Shown piece by piece: positions 45,159 through 53,681 of a stretch of 64,000 bases of DNA (positions are counted from its first letter, which is position 1; each line of letters begins with the position of its first letter). The notes beneath the pieces are model-generated. The model did no database searches. It had not been told where the DNA came from and was given only the letters and a program-made list of their open reading frames with translations. Made by a program: the position numbers and the translations under genes. This DNA is from Myxococcus stipitatus (lineage in GTDB: Bacteria; Myxococcota; Myxococcia; Myxococcales; Myxococcaceae), in contig NZ_JAKCFI010000001.1 of NCBI RefSeq assembly GCF_021412625.1, positions 1,178,001 through 1,242,000 of the forward strand, read 5' to 3'.

Positions 45159-47271
45159 GGAGGGACTCCTTGCGCGCCGGAACCGTGGAAGGGGTGAGGT
45201 GGACGAAGGCCTCGCGGTCCAGCACCTTGCGTTCGAGCAGCAGCTCCCGCAGCGCGACGAGCCGGTCCTTCTCCCGCGCGAGGATGTCCCGGGCCCGCGC
45301 CCGCTGCGTCGCCAGGACCTCCTGGACGGCCGCCTCCAGCGTCGCGCGCGTGGCGTCCGAAAGGGCATGCCGCTCGCCCTGGCGCCCCGGGGCGTCGAAG
45401 CGGCGCACGGGGACACCGTCGCCGCCCATGCCCAGCTCCTCCACCAGCTCCCGGGCCAGCTCGGTGGCGCGCTCCAGGTCGTGCGCGCTGCCCAGCGACA
45501 GGTCGTCGAGCAGGAGCGCCTCCGCCTCGCGTCCGCCGAAGAGCATGCAGATGTGGTCCAGCAGCTGGCCGCGCGTGACGACATAGCGGTGCGCCGGGTC
45601 CGCGTACTGCACGAACCCGAGCGAGCCCGCCAGGTCGCCCCGGATGCTGATGCGGTCGATGGACGGCGCGTTGGGGCAGAACAGCGCGCACACCGCGTGG
45701 CCGGCCTCGTGCGTGGCGACGACGCGCTCCTCGGTGGGCGTGAGCTCCGGCCGGTCGAGGAAGTCCGTCAGCGCGCGCTCCACGTCCACCGCCTCCGTGG
45801 GGCCCTGCTTGAGCTCGCGCAGCCTGCGCCGCGCCAGGGCCCGGCACAGCGCCTGGATGTGGTCGCCGGAGAAGCGCGAGCCGGTGCCCTCCACCCGGTC
45901 CCCCGTGCGCTTCACCGCGTAGTCCAGCGCCCGCTCCGACATCTCCAGCCCCAGCTTCCGGTCGTAGATGGACAGGATGGCCCGGCGGTCCGTGCTGTTG
46001 GGGTAGGGGATGCAGAGCTGGAACTCGAAGCGGCCCGGGCGCAGCAGCGCGGGGTCCAGCGACTCCACGAAGTTGGTGGTGCCCACCACGAAGACCAGCT
46101 CGTCCTTGCGGAAGCCGTCCATCTCCGTGAGGAGCTGGTTCACCATGGAGTGCTCCACGCCGGAGCCGGTGAACGTGCCGCGGGCCGCCGCGAAGGAGTC
46201 CAACTCGTCGAAGATGATGAGGCTGGGCGCCGCCTGGCGCGCCTTCACGAAGATCTGCCGGAGGTTCTCCTCGCTCTCACCCACCCAGCGGCTCTTGAGC
46301 TCCGGGCCGCTCACCACCTGCACCGCCGCTCCCAGCGAGGACGCCATGGCCTTGGCGAAGAGCGTCTTGCCGGTGCCCGGCGGGCCCCAGAAGATCATCC
46401 CGCGCGGCAACAGGCCCTCCACGCGCTTGATCGCCTCCGGGTCCGCCAGCGTCTCCTTGTGGGCGAGCACGTCGAGGATCTCCCGCTGGATGCGCTCCTT
46501 CACCTTCGCGTAGCCGCCGATGTCCGCGTGCAGGTCCAGCTCCGGCACGCTGAGCGAGCCGGTCAGCGTGGCCGAGCGCAGCTGGGCGTGGGCGGGGCGC
46601 GCGTCCGTCGGGTAGTCCTCGCCGGTGATGGCGCCCAGCAGCCGGCGCAGCCGCACCGCGTTCACGCCGGACACGTGCTTGTAGAGCGAGTACGGCTGGA
46701 GCCCCCGGCCGAACTTGCGGCTCTCGCGCTGGGTGACCAGGAAGCGCAGCCGCTCGCGGCCCACCCCGAGGATGCTCTCCTTGTGGGGGAACAGGTTCTC
46801 GATGACCCGCGGCAGCGGGAAGGACGGGTCCTTGAAGCCCACCCAGAGGATCTCCGGGTTCTCGTACAGGAGCGGGATGACCTCGCGCGCCTCGGAGGTG
46901 AGCCCGCCGCTGGTGGTGGTGAGCAGGTCCAGGTGGGGCAGCACGACGATGCGCTCGCGCACCGCGCCGCGCACCGCGTCCCGCAGCTGGGCGATGAGCG
47001 TGGCGAGGATGCCAGGCACGGGCATGCCGGGCGGCGGCTCGACGGCGCTGCGCCCGTCCAGGTAGAGGAACTGCCGCCCGTCCTTCTTCATCCGGTCGCG
47101 CAGGCACTTGTAGAAGTACGGCGTCAGCTCCTTGTCCGCCTCCACCATGACGGGCAGCCCGCGCATCAGCGCCTCGCAGACCCGGCCCAGCTCCGCGGGG
47201 TACGCGGCCTCCACCGCCGCGAAGGGCGTCAGCTCCGTGGGAAGGCCCTCCTCGGCGACGCGCAGGCTCAT
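45151..47271 (-). CDS. Soluble FtsH-like AAA+ zinc metalloprotease with N-terminal degenerate ATPase-like domain
   Basis: Residues about 30-235 look like an ATPase-derived domain without Walker A (YLDGRSAV, RIVVLPHLDLLTT). Residues about 250-475 are a full AAA+ module: GPPGTGKT (296-303), LIIFDELD (351-358), VVGTTN and the arginine-finger region LRPGRFE. The peptidase domain has HEAGH at 521-525 and the third ligand Asp598 in GSAHDLERATELA, exactly as in FtsH/M41. Normal FtsH has two N-terminal membrane helices; none exist here, so the enzyme is cytoplasmic. It likely degrades a substrate presented by the MoxR/vWA pair. Overlaps of four and eight bases link it to both neighbours. Confidence 0.9.
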   Translation of the reverse strand: MSLRVAEEGLPTELTPFAAVEAAYPAELGRVCEALMRGLPVMVEADKELTPYFYKCLRDRMKKDGRQFLYLDGRSAVEPPPGMPVPGILATLIAQLRDAVRGAVRERIVVLPHLDLLTTTSGGLTSEAREVIPLLYENPEILWVGFKDPSFPLPRVIENLFPHKESILGVGRERLRFLVTQRESRKFGRGLQPYSLYKHVSGVNAVRLRRLLGAITGEDYPTDARPAHAQLRSATLTGSLSVPELDLHADIGGYAKVKERIQREILDVLAHKETLADPEAIKRVEGLLPRGMIFWGPPGTGKTLFAKAMASSLGAAVQVVSGPELKSRWVGESEENLRQIFVKARQAAPSLIIFDELDSFAAARGTFTGSGVEHSMVNQLLTEMDGFRKDELVFVVGTTNFVESLDPALLRPGRFEFQLCIPYPNSTDRRAILSIYDRKLGLEMSERALDYAVKRTGDRVEGTGSRFSGDHIQALCRALARRRLRELKQGPTEAVDVERALTDFLDRPELTPTEERVVATHEAGHAVCALFCPNAPSIDRISIRGDLAGSLGFVQYADPAHRYVVTRGQLLDHICMLFGGREAEALLLDDLSLGSAHDLERATELARELVEELGMGGDGVPVRRFDAPGRQGERHALSDATRATLEAAVQEVLATQRARARDILAREKDRLVALRELLLERKVLDREAFVHLTPSTVPARKESLHG

Positions 47272-47834
47272 ACCCGCACCTTGATGGTGAGCGAGCCCGT
47301 CGCCGCGTCCTCGTGGATCTCCTCCACCGTGCCCAGCTGGGCGGCGCGGACCTTGAGCGCCTCGGCCGTCACCTTGTTGGACACCGCGTCCAGCTCCCCC
47401 TTGAGGTCGCGCAGGCGGCCCTCGAGCTGGAGCGTGAGCTCCTCGCGCAGCTTCTCCTGGGCGTCCTTCGCCTGGTCCTCGAGCTTGTCCAGCGCCCGGC
47501 CACGCAGCTTGTCCAGCTCCTCCTTCGACCCGCCCTGCGTCTGGGACGCGCCGTCGGCGTGGGCCGTCAGCGACACGTCCTGTCGACCCGCGAGCGTGAC
47601 GCTCACGTCCCCGGTGGTGACGTCCACGGCGACGCGGACGTCGTCCGCCTCCGTGCGCACGGCCACGTCCCCCTCGCGGGCGAAGCCCCGGCGCTCCAGC
47701 TCCGCGGCGAGCAGCCCCGCCAGCTCCTCGCGGCCGAGCAGCGGCAGCAGCTCGAGGCGCGAGCAGACGCCGTCCTCGGCCTGCACCACGCGGTTGAGGG
47801 ATTCGGAGACGGAGATGCGGTAGGCGCGGCTCAT
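47268..47834 (-). CDS. Coiled-coil accessory protein of the FtsH ternary system
   Basis: The 188-residue protein starts with MSRAYRISVSESLNRVVQAEDG and a region LELLPLLGREELAGLLAAELERRGF; a beta-rich part follows (DDVRVAVDVTTGDVSVTLAGRQDVSL), then a long coiled coil at about 105-165 (KEELDKLRGRALDKLEDQAKDAQEKL in form). The end (EEIHEDAATGSLTIKVRV) is again beta. I know no outside family; it is consistent with the accessory domains annotated as FtsH ternary system domains. Four-base overlaps on both sides (with the 362-residue gene and FtsH) imply coupled translation. Confidence 0.72.
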   Translation of the reverse strand: MSRAYRISVSESLNRVVQAEDGVCSRLELLPLLGREELAGLLAAELERRGFAREGDVAVRTEADDVRVAVDVTTGDVSVTLAGRQDVSLTAHADGASQTQGGSKEELDKLRGRALDKLEDQAKDAQEKLREELTLQLEGRLRDLKGELDAVSNKVTAEALKVRAAQLGTVEEIHEDAATGSLTIKVRV

Positions 47835-48919
47835 GGGGCGCTCTCGGCGGAAGGAGGAGACAGGGTAGCCGGAATCGGGGCGTCGGGAGTCAGGGACGTG
47901 GCCAGTTCGCGTTCCCGGTCCGCGGCGAGGCGGAAGCCCGCCACGCCCATTGCGGACCATTCCGACAGCAGTCGCTGGGACACGTCGTATTCGTCGTCGA
48001 AGAAGCGCGCGGCGCGGTGCTCGGCGTCCCAGGCCGCCAGCCGGCCCAGCGCCCGCAGGCCCGCTCCGGCGGCTCGGCCGGCCTCGGCCCTGGCGGAGAG
48101 CGAGGTCCGGCCGATGACCAGCCCCGCGACCCAGTGCGAGGCGGGCCGGGGCAGCAGCGGGCGCAGCGCGTCCAGCAGGAAGCCCGCGAGGTCCCTCCTG
48201 CGGGCCGTGTCCACGGCGGCGAGGAACGCCTCCACCACCTGCTCCTGCGCGGTGCCCAGGGCCACGAGCGTCGAGGGCTCGCTCAAGCCGCCCTTGCGCT
48301 CCTCCATGGCGCGCCACCGCGCGGCCAGGTCGTCCTGGAGCCCCTCCAGCAGCCAGCCCCCGTCGGCGAGCAGCGGCGCGAAGGACTCGGCCGTGGGGCG
48401 CGACGGCGCGGTGGCGAACAGGTCGGGGAAGCCGAGCCGGCACAGGATGGAGCGCTGGAACGGGGGCTGTGCCCCCACGGCCTGGGCGCAGGCGGTGCCC
48501 GCCACGAGCCGGCACACGAGGTACAGGAAGAGCTCGTCGGCGGGCGTCGGCGGCAGGTCCACCTCCAGCGGCGGATGGCCGTGGACGACGAGCGGCTGCT
48601 CGAACAGCCAGCGCAGCGTGTGGACGCACAGCGCGGAGAAGCGCGGCCGCGGCGGGGGATGTCGCTCCCACAACCGCCCCGTCCGGCCCTCGGGCGTGGA
48701 CAGGTGGAAGCGCCGTCGCCATCCACCCGTCCGGGCCAGGGCGAGCACGGTCCCCTTGGACAGGGTGTCGCGCAGCGCGCGCGCGGCCCCGGGACCGAGC
48801 CTGGGCGGCAGCGCATGCCGTTCGCGCAGCAGGTCCTCCACGGGGGCGTAGGCCCCGCGTCCCATGATGGCGCGGGCGAGCGTGAGCAGCGCGTGCTCCG
48901 AGGACGTGACACGAATCAT
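47831..48919 (-). CDS. Accessory protein of the FtsH ternary system (362 aa)
   Basis: A helical, Ala/Leu/Arg-rich cytoplasmic protein with no known motif: start MIRVTSSEHALLTLARAIMG, then RTGGWRRRFHLSTPEGRTGRLWERH, ADELFLYLVCRLVAG, QPPFQRSILCRLGFPDLF, and a C-terminal EYDVSQRLLSEWSAMGVAGFRLAADRE. It is probably a scaffold or substrate-recognition part of the ternary system. It overlaps the radical-SAM activase stop by four bases and overlaps the coiled-coil gene by four. Function cannot be derived from its sequence. Confidence 0.7.
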   Translation of the reverse strand: MIRVTSSEHALLTLARAIMGRGAYAPVEDLLRERHALPPRLGPGAARALRDTLSKGTVLALARTGGWRRRFHLSTPEGRTGRLWERHPPPRPRFSALCVHTLRWLFEQPLVVHGHPPLEVDLPPTPADELFLYLVCRLVAGTACAQAVGAQPPFQRSILCRLGFPDLFATAPSRPTAESFAPLLADGGWLLEGLQDDLAARWRAMEERKGGLSEPSTLVALGTAQEQVVEAFLAAVDTARRRDLAGFLLDALRPLLPRPASHWVAGLVIGRTSLSARAEAGRAAGAGLRALGRLAAWDAEHRAARFFDDEYDVSQRLLSEWSAMGVAGFRLAADRERELATSLTPDAPIPATLSPPSAESAP

Positions 48920-49524
48920 GGGCGCAGCCGGTCGGCCAGGGCGGGCCAGCCGTTGATGACGACGCGCCCCTCGACCAGGTGGACCTCGGCCGTGTTGGGC
49001 GCGGTGAAGGTGGGGTCCTCCGGCGAATAGCGGGGCGTCAGGAAGTGCATGACCTGGTTGCTCGAGCCAATCCAGCGCCGCTTCGACTCAGGCAGGTCCT
49101 GCTCGTAGCGTCCATCCACCAGCAGGTCGAGCGTCGCGAGCAGCCGCTCGACGTCCGGTCGTCCCTGGGCGCGCAGCTCCGCGAGCGTGTAGCCGCTGAA
49201 CACCATGGCGCTCAGGCCCCCCGCGCGCACGCGCTCGCACAGCTCGGCCACCGGGCCCGCTTGCGCGAAGGGCTCTCCGCCCAGGACCGACAGCCCCTCG
49301 ATGCCCGGCGTGGCGAGCACGCGCGCCGCGAGCGCCTCCGCCGTCATGACGGTGCCTCGCCCCATCGCGAACATCTCCGGATTGCAGCAGCCCGGGCAGC
49401 GCAGCGGACAGCCCTGCACCCACACGGCGAAGCGGCGGCCGGGGCCCTCCGCCTCCGTGCGTGGCACGAGCTGGGCCACCCGGAGGACCGGGGTGTCGGA
49501 GGCGATGGCGGACGCGGAGGACAT
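48916..49524 (-). CDS. Radical-SAM activase-like 4Fe-4S protein (NrdG-like), first gene of the ternary operon
   Basis: The 202-residue protein contains VQGCPLRCPGCCNPEM, the CxxxCxxC motif of radical-SAM activases such as NrdG and PflA, followed by VLGGEPFAQAGPVAELCERVR, FSGYTLAELR and LLVDGRYEQDL, all activase features. No glycyl-radical enzyme is nearby, so its target may be a protein of the same operon. An extra segment of about 20 residues precedes the Cys motif. The ATG at 49524 opens the ten-gene operon. Such activases are regularly linked to FtsH-MoxR-vWA sets, as far as I recall. Confidence 0.87.
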   Translation of the reverse strand: MSSASAIASDTPVLRVAQLVPRTEAEGPGRRFAVWVQGCPLRCPGCCNPEMFAMGRGTVMTAEALAARVLATPGIEGLSVLGGEPFAQAGPVAELCERVRAGGLSAMVFSGYTLAELRAQGRPDVERLLATLDLLVDGRYEQDLPESKRRWIGSSNQVMHFLTPRYSPEDPTFTAPNTAEVHLVEGRVVINGWPALADRLRP

Positions 49525-50012
49525 GGGCCGGCCCCCAGCATGCCAGGACGCCGCCGTGGGCGGGAGGGCCCAATGACGAGGCCCTGGCGCGAGGACGCGG
49601 AGCGAGCGGACATCCTCGTCGACCGTGCGCACCGCGTGAGCCCTGGCCCTCGGGGATGAGCGCCGTGTCGTTCGCGGGGCGGGACGCGCTTTGCCCAGCC
49701 TGGGGGGCGCGATTCCGTGGTCGAGCAACAGCTCGCCCCTTGTGAAGGGGAAGCGACGCGCGCGGTCGGCGGTGTCTCCCGGGCGGGGTACGCGCGGCGG
49801 ACAGCCGCCTCGTCCTCGAGGGAGGCGAGGGCACGAGGAAACCCAGACACGCGACGGCATTCCCATACGAAGTGGCGTGAACCTCACGAGTGGAACGTGA
49901 AGTGCCGAGAGGAGCGACCGCTGGGCCTTGGCGCGCGCGCGGTCGGCGCCCAGGTTGCAACGGCCAGACGGTAGCTGGAATCCACCAGCTCTTGCTGGAG
50001 CATGACTCACCC
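49525..50012. other. Divergent intergenic region between ternary operon and spore-coat operon
   Basis: No supported gene. The half near 49560-49700 must hold the promoter of the minus operon; none was recognised. The right half holds an inverted repeat CGTGA-ACC-TCACG (49876-49888), a candidate sigma-54 promoter at 49891-49906 and a run of GCGC (49930-49940). Translated frames across the region have no ribosome site. Confidence 0.4.
49891..49906 (+). promoter_or_regulatory. Candidate sigma-54 promoter of the spore-coat operon
   Basis: TGGAACGTGAAGTGCC has the invariant GG and GC with ten bases between, and matches TGGCAC-N5-TTGCA at eight of eleven positions. It is about 105 bases before the first ATG. 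A CGTGA/TCACG palindrome is three bases upstream. A sigma-54 activator gene stands directly after the operon, which supports the call. No experimental support. Confidence 0.42.
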
Positions 50013-50540
50013 ATGAAAGCATTGAAGACCGCAGTCGCCGCAGCCACCGTCTCCGCCGCCCTCGTCGCGGCCACATCGGCGCAGGCCGCGACCGCCAACG
50101 CGAATCTCAGCGTCGCGGCGACCGTGGGGTCCGCCTGCAGCATCACCTCCGGATCATTGAACTTCGGGTCGTACGACCCCCTCGTCGTCAACGCGAGCGC
50201 GGGCGTGGACCTGCTCGCCTCGGGGACGCTGACGGTGCAGTGCACGCTGCTGGGCAGCGCGGTCCTCACCCTCGGCCAGGGCACGCACCCCGCCAGTGGG
50301 TCGACGGACGCGGTGCCGCTGCGCCGCATGAGGAATACGGTCTCCACCGACTTCCTCGACTACTTCCTGTACCAGGACGTGACGCGCCTGGTGGTGTGGG
50401 GCAACACGGCCGGCACGGGCCTTCCGTACACGGGGACGGGTCTGCCGGTGCCCGTGAATGTCTACGGCACGGTTCCCAGGGGGCAGAACATTCCGTCCGG
50501 CACCTACAACGACACGGTCGTCGCCACGCTGACGTTCTGA
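50013..50540 (+). CDS. Spore coat protein U (SCPU) domain pilin-like protein, first copy
   Basis: The 175-residue protein has a signal peptide ending at about residue 25 (TSAQA) and an SCPU domain: LSVAATVGSACSITSGSLNFGSYDP, a second Cys in TLTVQCTLLGSAVL, and the C-terminal NIPSGTYNDTVVATLTF. The two Cys form the typical disulfide of chaperone-usher subunits. It is secreted by the chaperone and usher encoded next. The order SCPU-chaperone-usher-SCPU equals that of the mcuABCD spore-coat cluster described in Myxococcus xanthus. Homology with that set is inferred from order; this may be a paralogous cluster. Confidence 0.87.
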   Translation: MKALKTAVAAATVSAALVAATSAQAATANANLSVAATVGSACSITSGSLNFGSYDPLVVNASAGVDLLASGTLTVQCTLLGSAVLTLGQGTHPASGSTDAVPLRRMRNTVSTDFLDYFLYQDVTRLVVWGNTAGTGLPYTGTGLPVPVNVYGTVPRGQNIPSGTYNDTVVATLTF

Positions 50541-50550
50541 GGGACACCCC

Positions 50551-51330
50551 ATGCGCACGCGGCACTCTCGTCGGGTGGGTGGCCTGTTCCTGGCCGCCCT
50601 GGTCTGGGTCCTTCCCGGAAGGGGGAGTGCCGCGGCGTTCGAGGTGAACCCTGTCCGGTTGGAGCTGGATGGTGAGTCGCGCGCGGTGGCGATGACCATC
50701 CGGAACCAGTCGATGGAGACCCAGCGGTTCCAGATCTCGGCCCATACATGGAGCCAGGACGGCGATGGCCGCGCGACCCTCCAGCCCACCCAGGAGTTGT
50801 TCTTCTTCCCGTCGATGATGACACTGGGGCCGGGAGAGTCCCGGCCCGTCCGGGTCGGTATCTCCTCGGCCCCGCTGGAGGTCGAGCGCTCCTTCCGGCT
50901 CATCGTGGAGGAGCTGCCGCCACTGCAGCCCACGGCGCCGACGATGGGCCTCAAGGTCCTCACCCGGGTGTCCATCCCGGTCTTCGTCGCTCCGGTGCGC
51001 AAGGAGGCCCAGAGCCGCATCGAGGGCATCGACCTGAAGGCCTCCACGTTCCATTTCCGCGTCCACAACCCGGGCACGGTGAACTTCTTCGTCAAGCAGG
51101 CGCGCGTCCGCGGACTGGATGGGCAGGGACGGCGGCTGATGGAGCAGACGCAGGCGGGCTGGTACGTGCTGCCCGGAGGCGCGCAGGCCTTCGCCGTGGC
51201 GGCGCCACCCGACGTGTGCGGGAAGATCCGCGCGGTGGAGGTGCAGCTCGAGACGGACCGGGGCCTGGTGGTCCAATCCGCGCCGGTCTCCTTGCCGGGG
51301 GCCTGCGCCGACGTCGCGACACCCAAATGA
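50551..51330 (+). CDS. PapD-like periplasmic chaperone
   Basis: The 259-residue protein has a signal peptide (MRTRHSRRVGGLFLAALVWVLPGRGSAAA in form, cleavage near residue 28) and two Ig-like domains. Features of the family: FEVNPVRLELDGESRAVAMTIRN in the first strand, LGPGESRPVRVG, FRLIVEEL and VSIPVFVAP. It receives the SCPU subunits in the periplasm, holds them by donor-strand complementation and brings them to the usher. It starts ten bases after the first subunit gene and overlaps the usher start by four bases. Confidence 0.88.
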   Translation: MRTRHSRRVGGLFLAALVWVLPGRGSAAAFEVNPVRLELDGESRAVAMTIRNQSMETQRFQISAHTWSQDGDGRATLQPTQELFFFPSMMTLGPGESRPVRVGISSAPLEVERSFRLIVEELPPLQPTAPTMGLKVLTRVSIPVFVAPVRKEAQSRIEGIDLKASTFHFRVHNPGTVNFFVKQARVRGLDGQGRRLMEQTQAGWYVLPGGAQAFAVAAPPDVCGKIRAVEVQLETDRGLVVQSAPVSLPGACADVATPK

Positions 51331-53681
51331 GCGCCGTGTCCAACTCGAGAGGGAAGGCGACCTGGCGGCTGGCGTTCGCGTTGACCGTGTTGCTGAGGTC
51401 GGTCGAGTCCGTCGCGAGGATGGAGGTCGAGTCGGAGGTTGCGACGCCACGACAGCCCGTTCCCATCGTGGCCTCGTTCGTGTTGAACGGGATGCCACGG
51501 GGCGACGTCTTCCCCCTGGTTCGGGACGAGGACGTGCTGCTGCTGGCCGACGAGCTGACACTCCGCGGGGTCGACCTGTCGAAGCTGCCGGCGCGCACGG
51601 AGGTCATCGACGGACGGACCTACGTCTCGCTCCAGAGCCTGGGCGCCGCGGGCACCTACCAGCTCGACGCGGACTCCGCGACGCTGCGTTGTGAGCTGTC
51701 CGCCAGCGTCTTCGGCGAGACGCGCGTCGACCTGGCGATGCGGGCCCCGCCCGGCTACGCCGTCAAGGGAAGCCCGAGCGGCTTTCTCAACTACGCGCTC
51801 CACGCGCGCAACCTCGACGTCGCGTTGTTCGGCGAGGTGGGCGCGTCCCTGGGGCGGGGATTGGCGACGACGCAGGTTCGCTGGTATCCCGGGGCGCCTC
51901 CATTGCGGGGCTTGAGCCAGCTCGTCGTGGACTTCCCCGAGCACCTGGTGCGCGGCATCGCCGGAGAGTCCTCCGCGTTCGGGGGCGTGCTCGGTGGCGG
52001 CGCCGTCGTGGCCGGGGTCCACCTGCTCCGCTCCTTCGACCTCAACCCCTATTACGTCCAGCGTCCCCTGCGGGAGTTCTCCGGGGGCGTGGAGACCCCC
52101 TCGACGCTGGAGGTCTACGTCAACAACCAGCTGGTGCGGCGCACGGACCTGCCGCCGGGGCCGTTCCTCGTGGAGAACCTTCCCGTGCCTCAGGGCGAGG
52201 GGGCCACGCGCTACGTGGTTCGCGACGCCTTCGGCCGGGTGAGCGAGGTGCAGGGCTCCTACTACCTGAGCGGTCAGCTCCTGGCGCCCGGGGTGTTCGA
52301 CTACCGCGCCTCCCTGGGCGTCGAGCGGACGCACCTGGGGACCCGCAGCTTCAGCTACGGAGATCCGGTGCTCCTGGGCCACGCGCGCGTGGGCTGGACG
52401 TCCTGGCTCACGCCGGGCCTTCGCCTGGAGGCATCCCCCGCGCTCGTCAGCACCGGCGCCTCGCAGTTGTTCCAGTTGCCCCTAGGCGACATGGAGCTGT
52501 CCCAGGGCGTCAGTCGGGGCGAGCACCGCACGGGCGCGGCGCTCGGGGCGGTCTTCGGCCTCCAGGGGCGCTGGGTGGGAGGGAGCGTCTTCGGGCGGTG
52601 GATGAGCGCGCGCTACGGCAACGTCGGCCTCTCTCCCCACGAGGACCGCCCGAGGCTCGAGACGGGGGGGGCGTTCTTCCTCGCGGTGGGCAGCCGCGTC
52701 AGCATGGGGGGCCAGGCGGTGGTGTCCCGCTGGAGGGACCGAGGCAACAGCACCCTGCTGAGCGCGACGACGAGCGCGCGCCTGGGCGAGCGCACGACCC
52801 TGTCGTTCACCGCCAACCACGGCCTGCTCGCCAACGGCGGCTCGTCGCTGGAGGGGATGCTCTTCCTGAACGCCGTGCTCGACGAGCGCACCACGGGCTC
52901 GGTAGGCCACTTCCGCGGCGACAGGGCCATCACCTCCGTCGACATGGTGCGGGGCGTGCCGCTCGACGGCGGGTTGGGCTTCCAGGTCCAGGGGCAGGCG
53001 GGGGGCGCGGCGTTCGCCCGGGGGCGCGTCGACTACGACACGGACGTGGGGCGCTACTCCGGTGGCGCGGAGTGGCGGCAGGGGAGGCTGGTGGGGACCG
53101 CCGAGGTGACGGGCGGCCTCGTCGCCATCGGTGGGCGGGTGCGCGCGACGCGCGTCGTCGACAACGGCTTCGCGCTCGTGCGCGTGGCGGGGGTGAAGGG
53201 GGTGGGCGTCCACCTCAACAACCACCTCGTCGGTCGCACGGACGAGCAGGGCGAGTACGTGGTGACGCGCCTGCAGGCCTACAACGCCAACCGGCTCTCG
53301 CTGTCGGACGGGGAGCTGCCGCTCGACGTCTACCTGCCCAGGATGGAGCAACTGGCGACGCCCTGGCTGCGGGGCGGCGTAGTGCTGGAGTTCCAGGCGG
53401 AGTCGGTGAGGGCGCTGCGGGGGCGGTTGGTGCTCTCGAGCCTCGATCCGTCGCGCTCGCTCGCCTACGGGGAGCTGCGCCTGTCGGAGCGGGGGCGCAC
53501 CTGGACCTCGCCCCTGGGGCGCAACGGGGAGTTCGAGCTGGTGGGGCTCGCGCCCGGACTCCACTCGGCGATGGTCACCTACCCCGGCGGCCGATGCGCC
53601 GTGACGCTGGAGGTCCCATCCCTGGAGCAGATGGTCATCGACCTCGGGGCCGTGGGGTGCGTGGATGAGACAAGCCGCTAG
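51327..53681 (+). CDS. Outer-membrane usher of the chaperone-usher spore-coat system
   Basis: The 784-residue protein is a FimD/PapC-type usher. An N-terminal region (40-170) is followed by the plug and 24-strand barrel segment with LEVYVNNQLVRRTDLPPGPFLVENLPVPQGEG, the typical usher stretch, FSYGDPVLLGHARVGWT, and the C-terminal VGRTDEQGEYVVTRLQAYNANRLSLS and PLGRNGEFELVGLAPGLHS. It is a little shorter than enterobacterial ushers (about 830-880). The start gives a weak signal peptide (WRLAFALTVLLRSVESVA). It exports and assembles the SCPU subunits. Its 3' end overlaps the next subunit gene by 17 bases. Confidence 0.88.
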   Translation: MSAVSNSRGKATWRLAFALTVLLRSVESVARMEVESEVATPRQPVPIVASFVLNGMPRGDVFPLVRDEDVLLLADELTLRGVDLSKLPARTEVIDGRTYVSLQSLGAAGTYQLDADSATLRCELSASVFGETRVDLAMRAPPGYAVKGSPSGFLNYALHARNLDVALFGEVGASLGRGLATTQVRWYPGAPPLRGLSQLVVDFPEHLVRGIAGESSAFGGVLGGGAVVAGVHLLRSFDLNPYYVQRPLREFSGGVETPSTLEVYVNNQLVRRTDLPPGPFLVENLPVPQGEGATRYVVRDAFGRVSEVQGSYYLSGQLLAPGVFDYRASLGVERTHLGTRSFSYGDPVLLGHARVGWTSWLTPGLRLEASPALVSTGASQLFQLPLGDMELSQGVSRGEHRTGAALGAVFGLQGRWVGGSVFGRWMSARYGNVGLSPHEDRPRLETGGAFFLAVGSRVSMGGQAVVSRWRDRGNSTLLSATTSARLGERTTLSFTANHGLLANGGSSLEGMLFLNAVLDERTTGSVGHFRGDRAITSVDMVRGVPLDGGLGFQVQGQAGGAAFARGRVDYDTDVGRYSGGAEWRQGRLVGTAEVTGGLVAIGGRVRATRVVDNGFALVRVAGVKGVGVHLNNHLVGRTDEQGEYVVTRLQAYNANRLSLSDGELPLDVYLPRMEQLATPWLRGGVVLEFQAESVRALRGRLVLSSLDPSRSLAYGELRLSERGRTWTSPLGRNGEFELVGLAPGLHSAMVTYPGGRCAVTLEVPSLEQMVIDLGAVGCVDETSR

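Noticed and set aside
41662..47823. A plus-strand open frame of about 2050 codons opposite the ternary operon
   Set aside because: It is antisense to seven well-supported genes; its composition (Arg/Ala/Gly/Gln/Val rich, no domains) is that of a frame kept open by third-position GC bias, and it has no ribosome site.
49531..49545. TGGCAT...GGGC with GG-N10-GC spacing just before the radical-SAM activase start (minus strand)
   Set aside because: It ends only about seven bases before the ATG, leaving no room for a leader, and the -12 half fits poorly.
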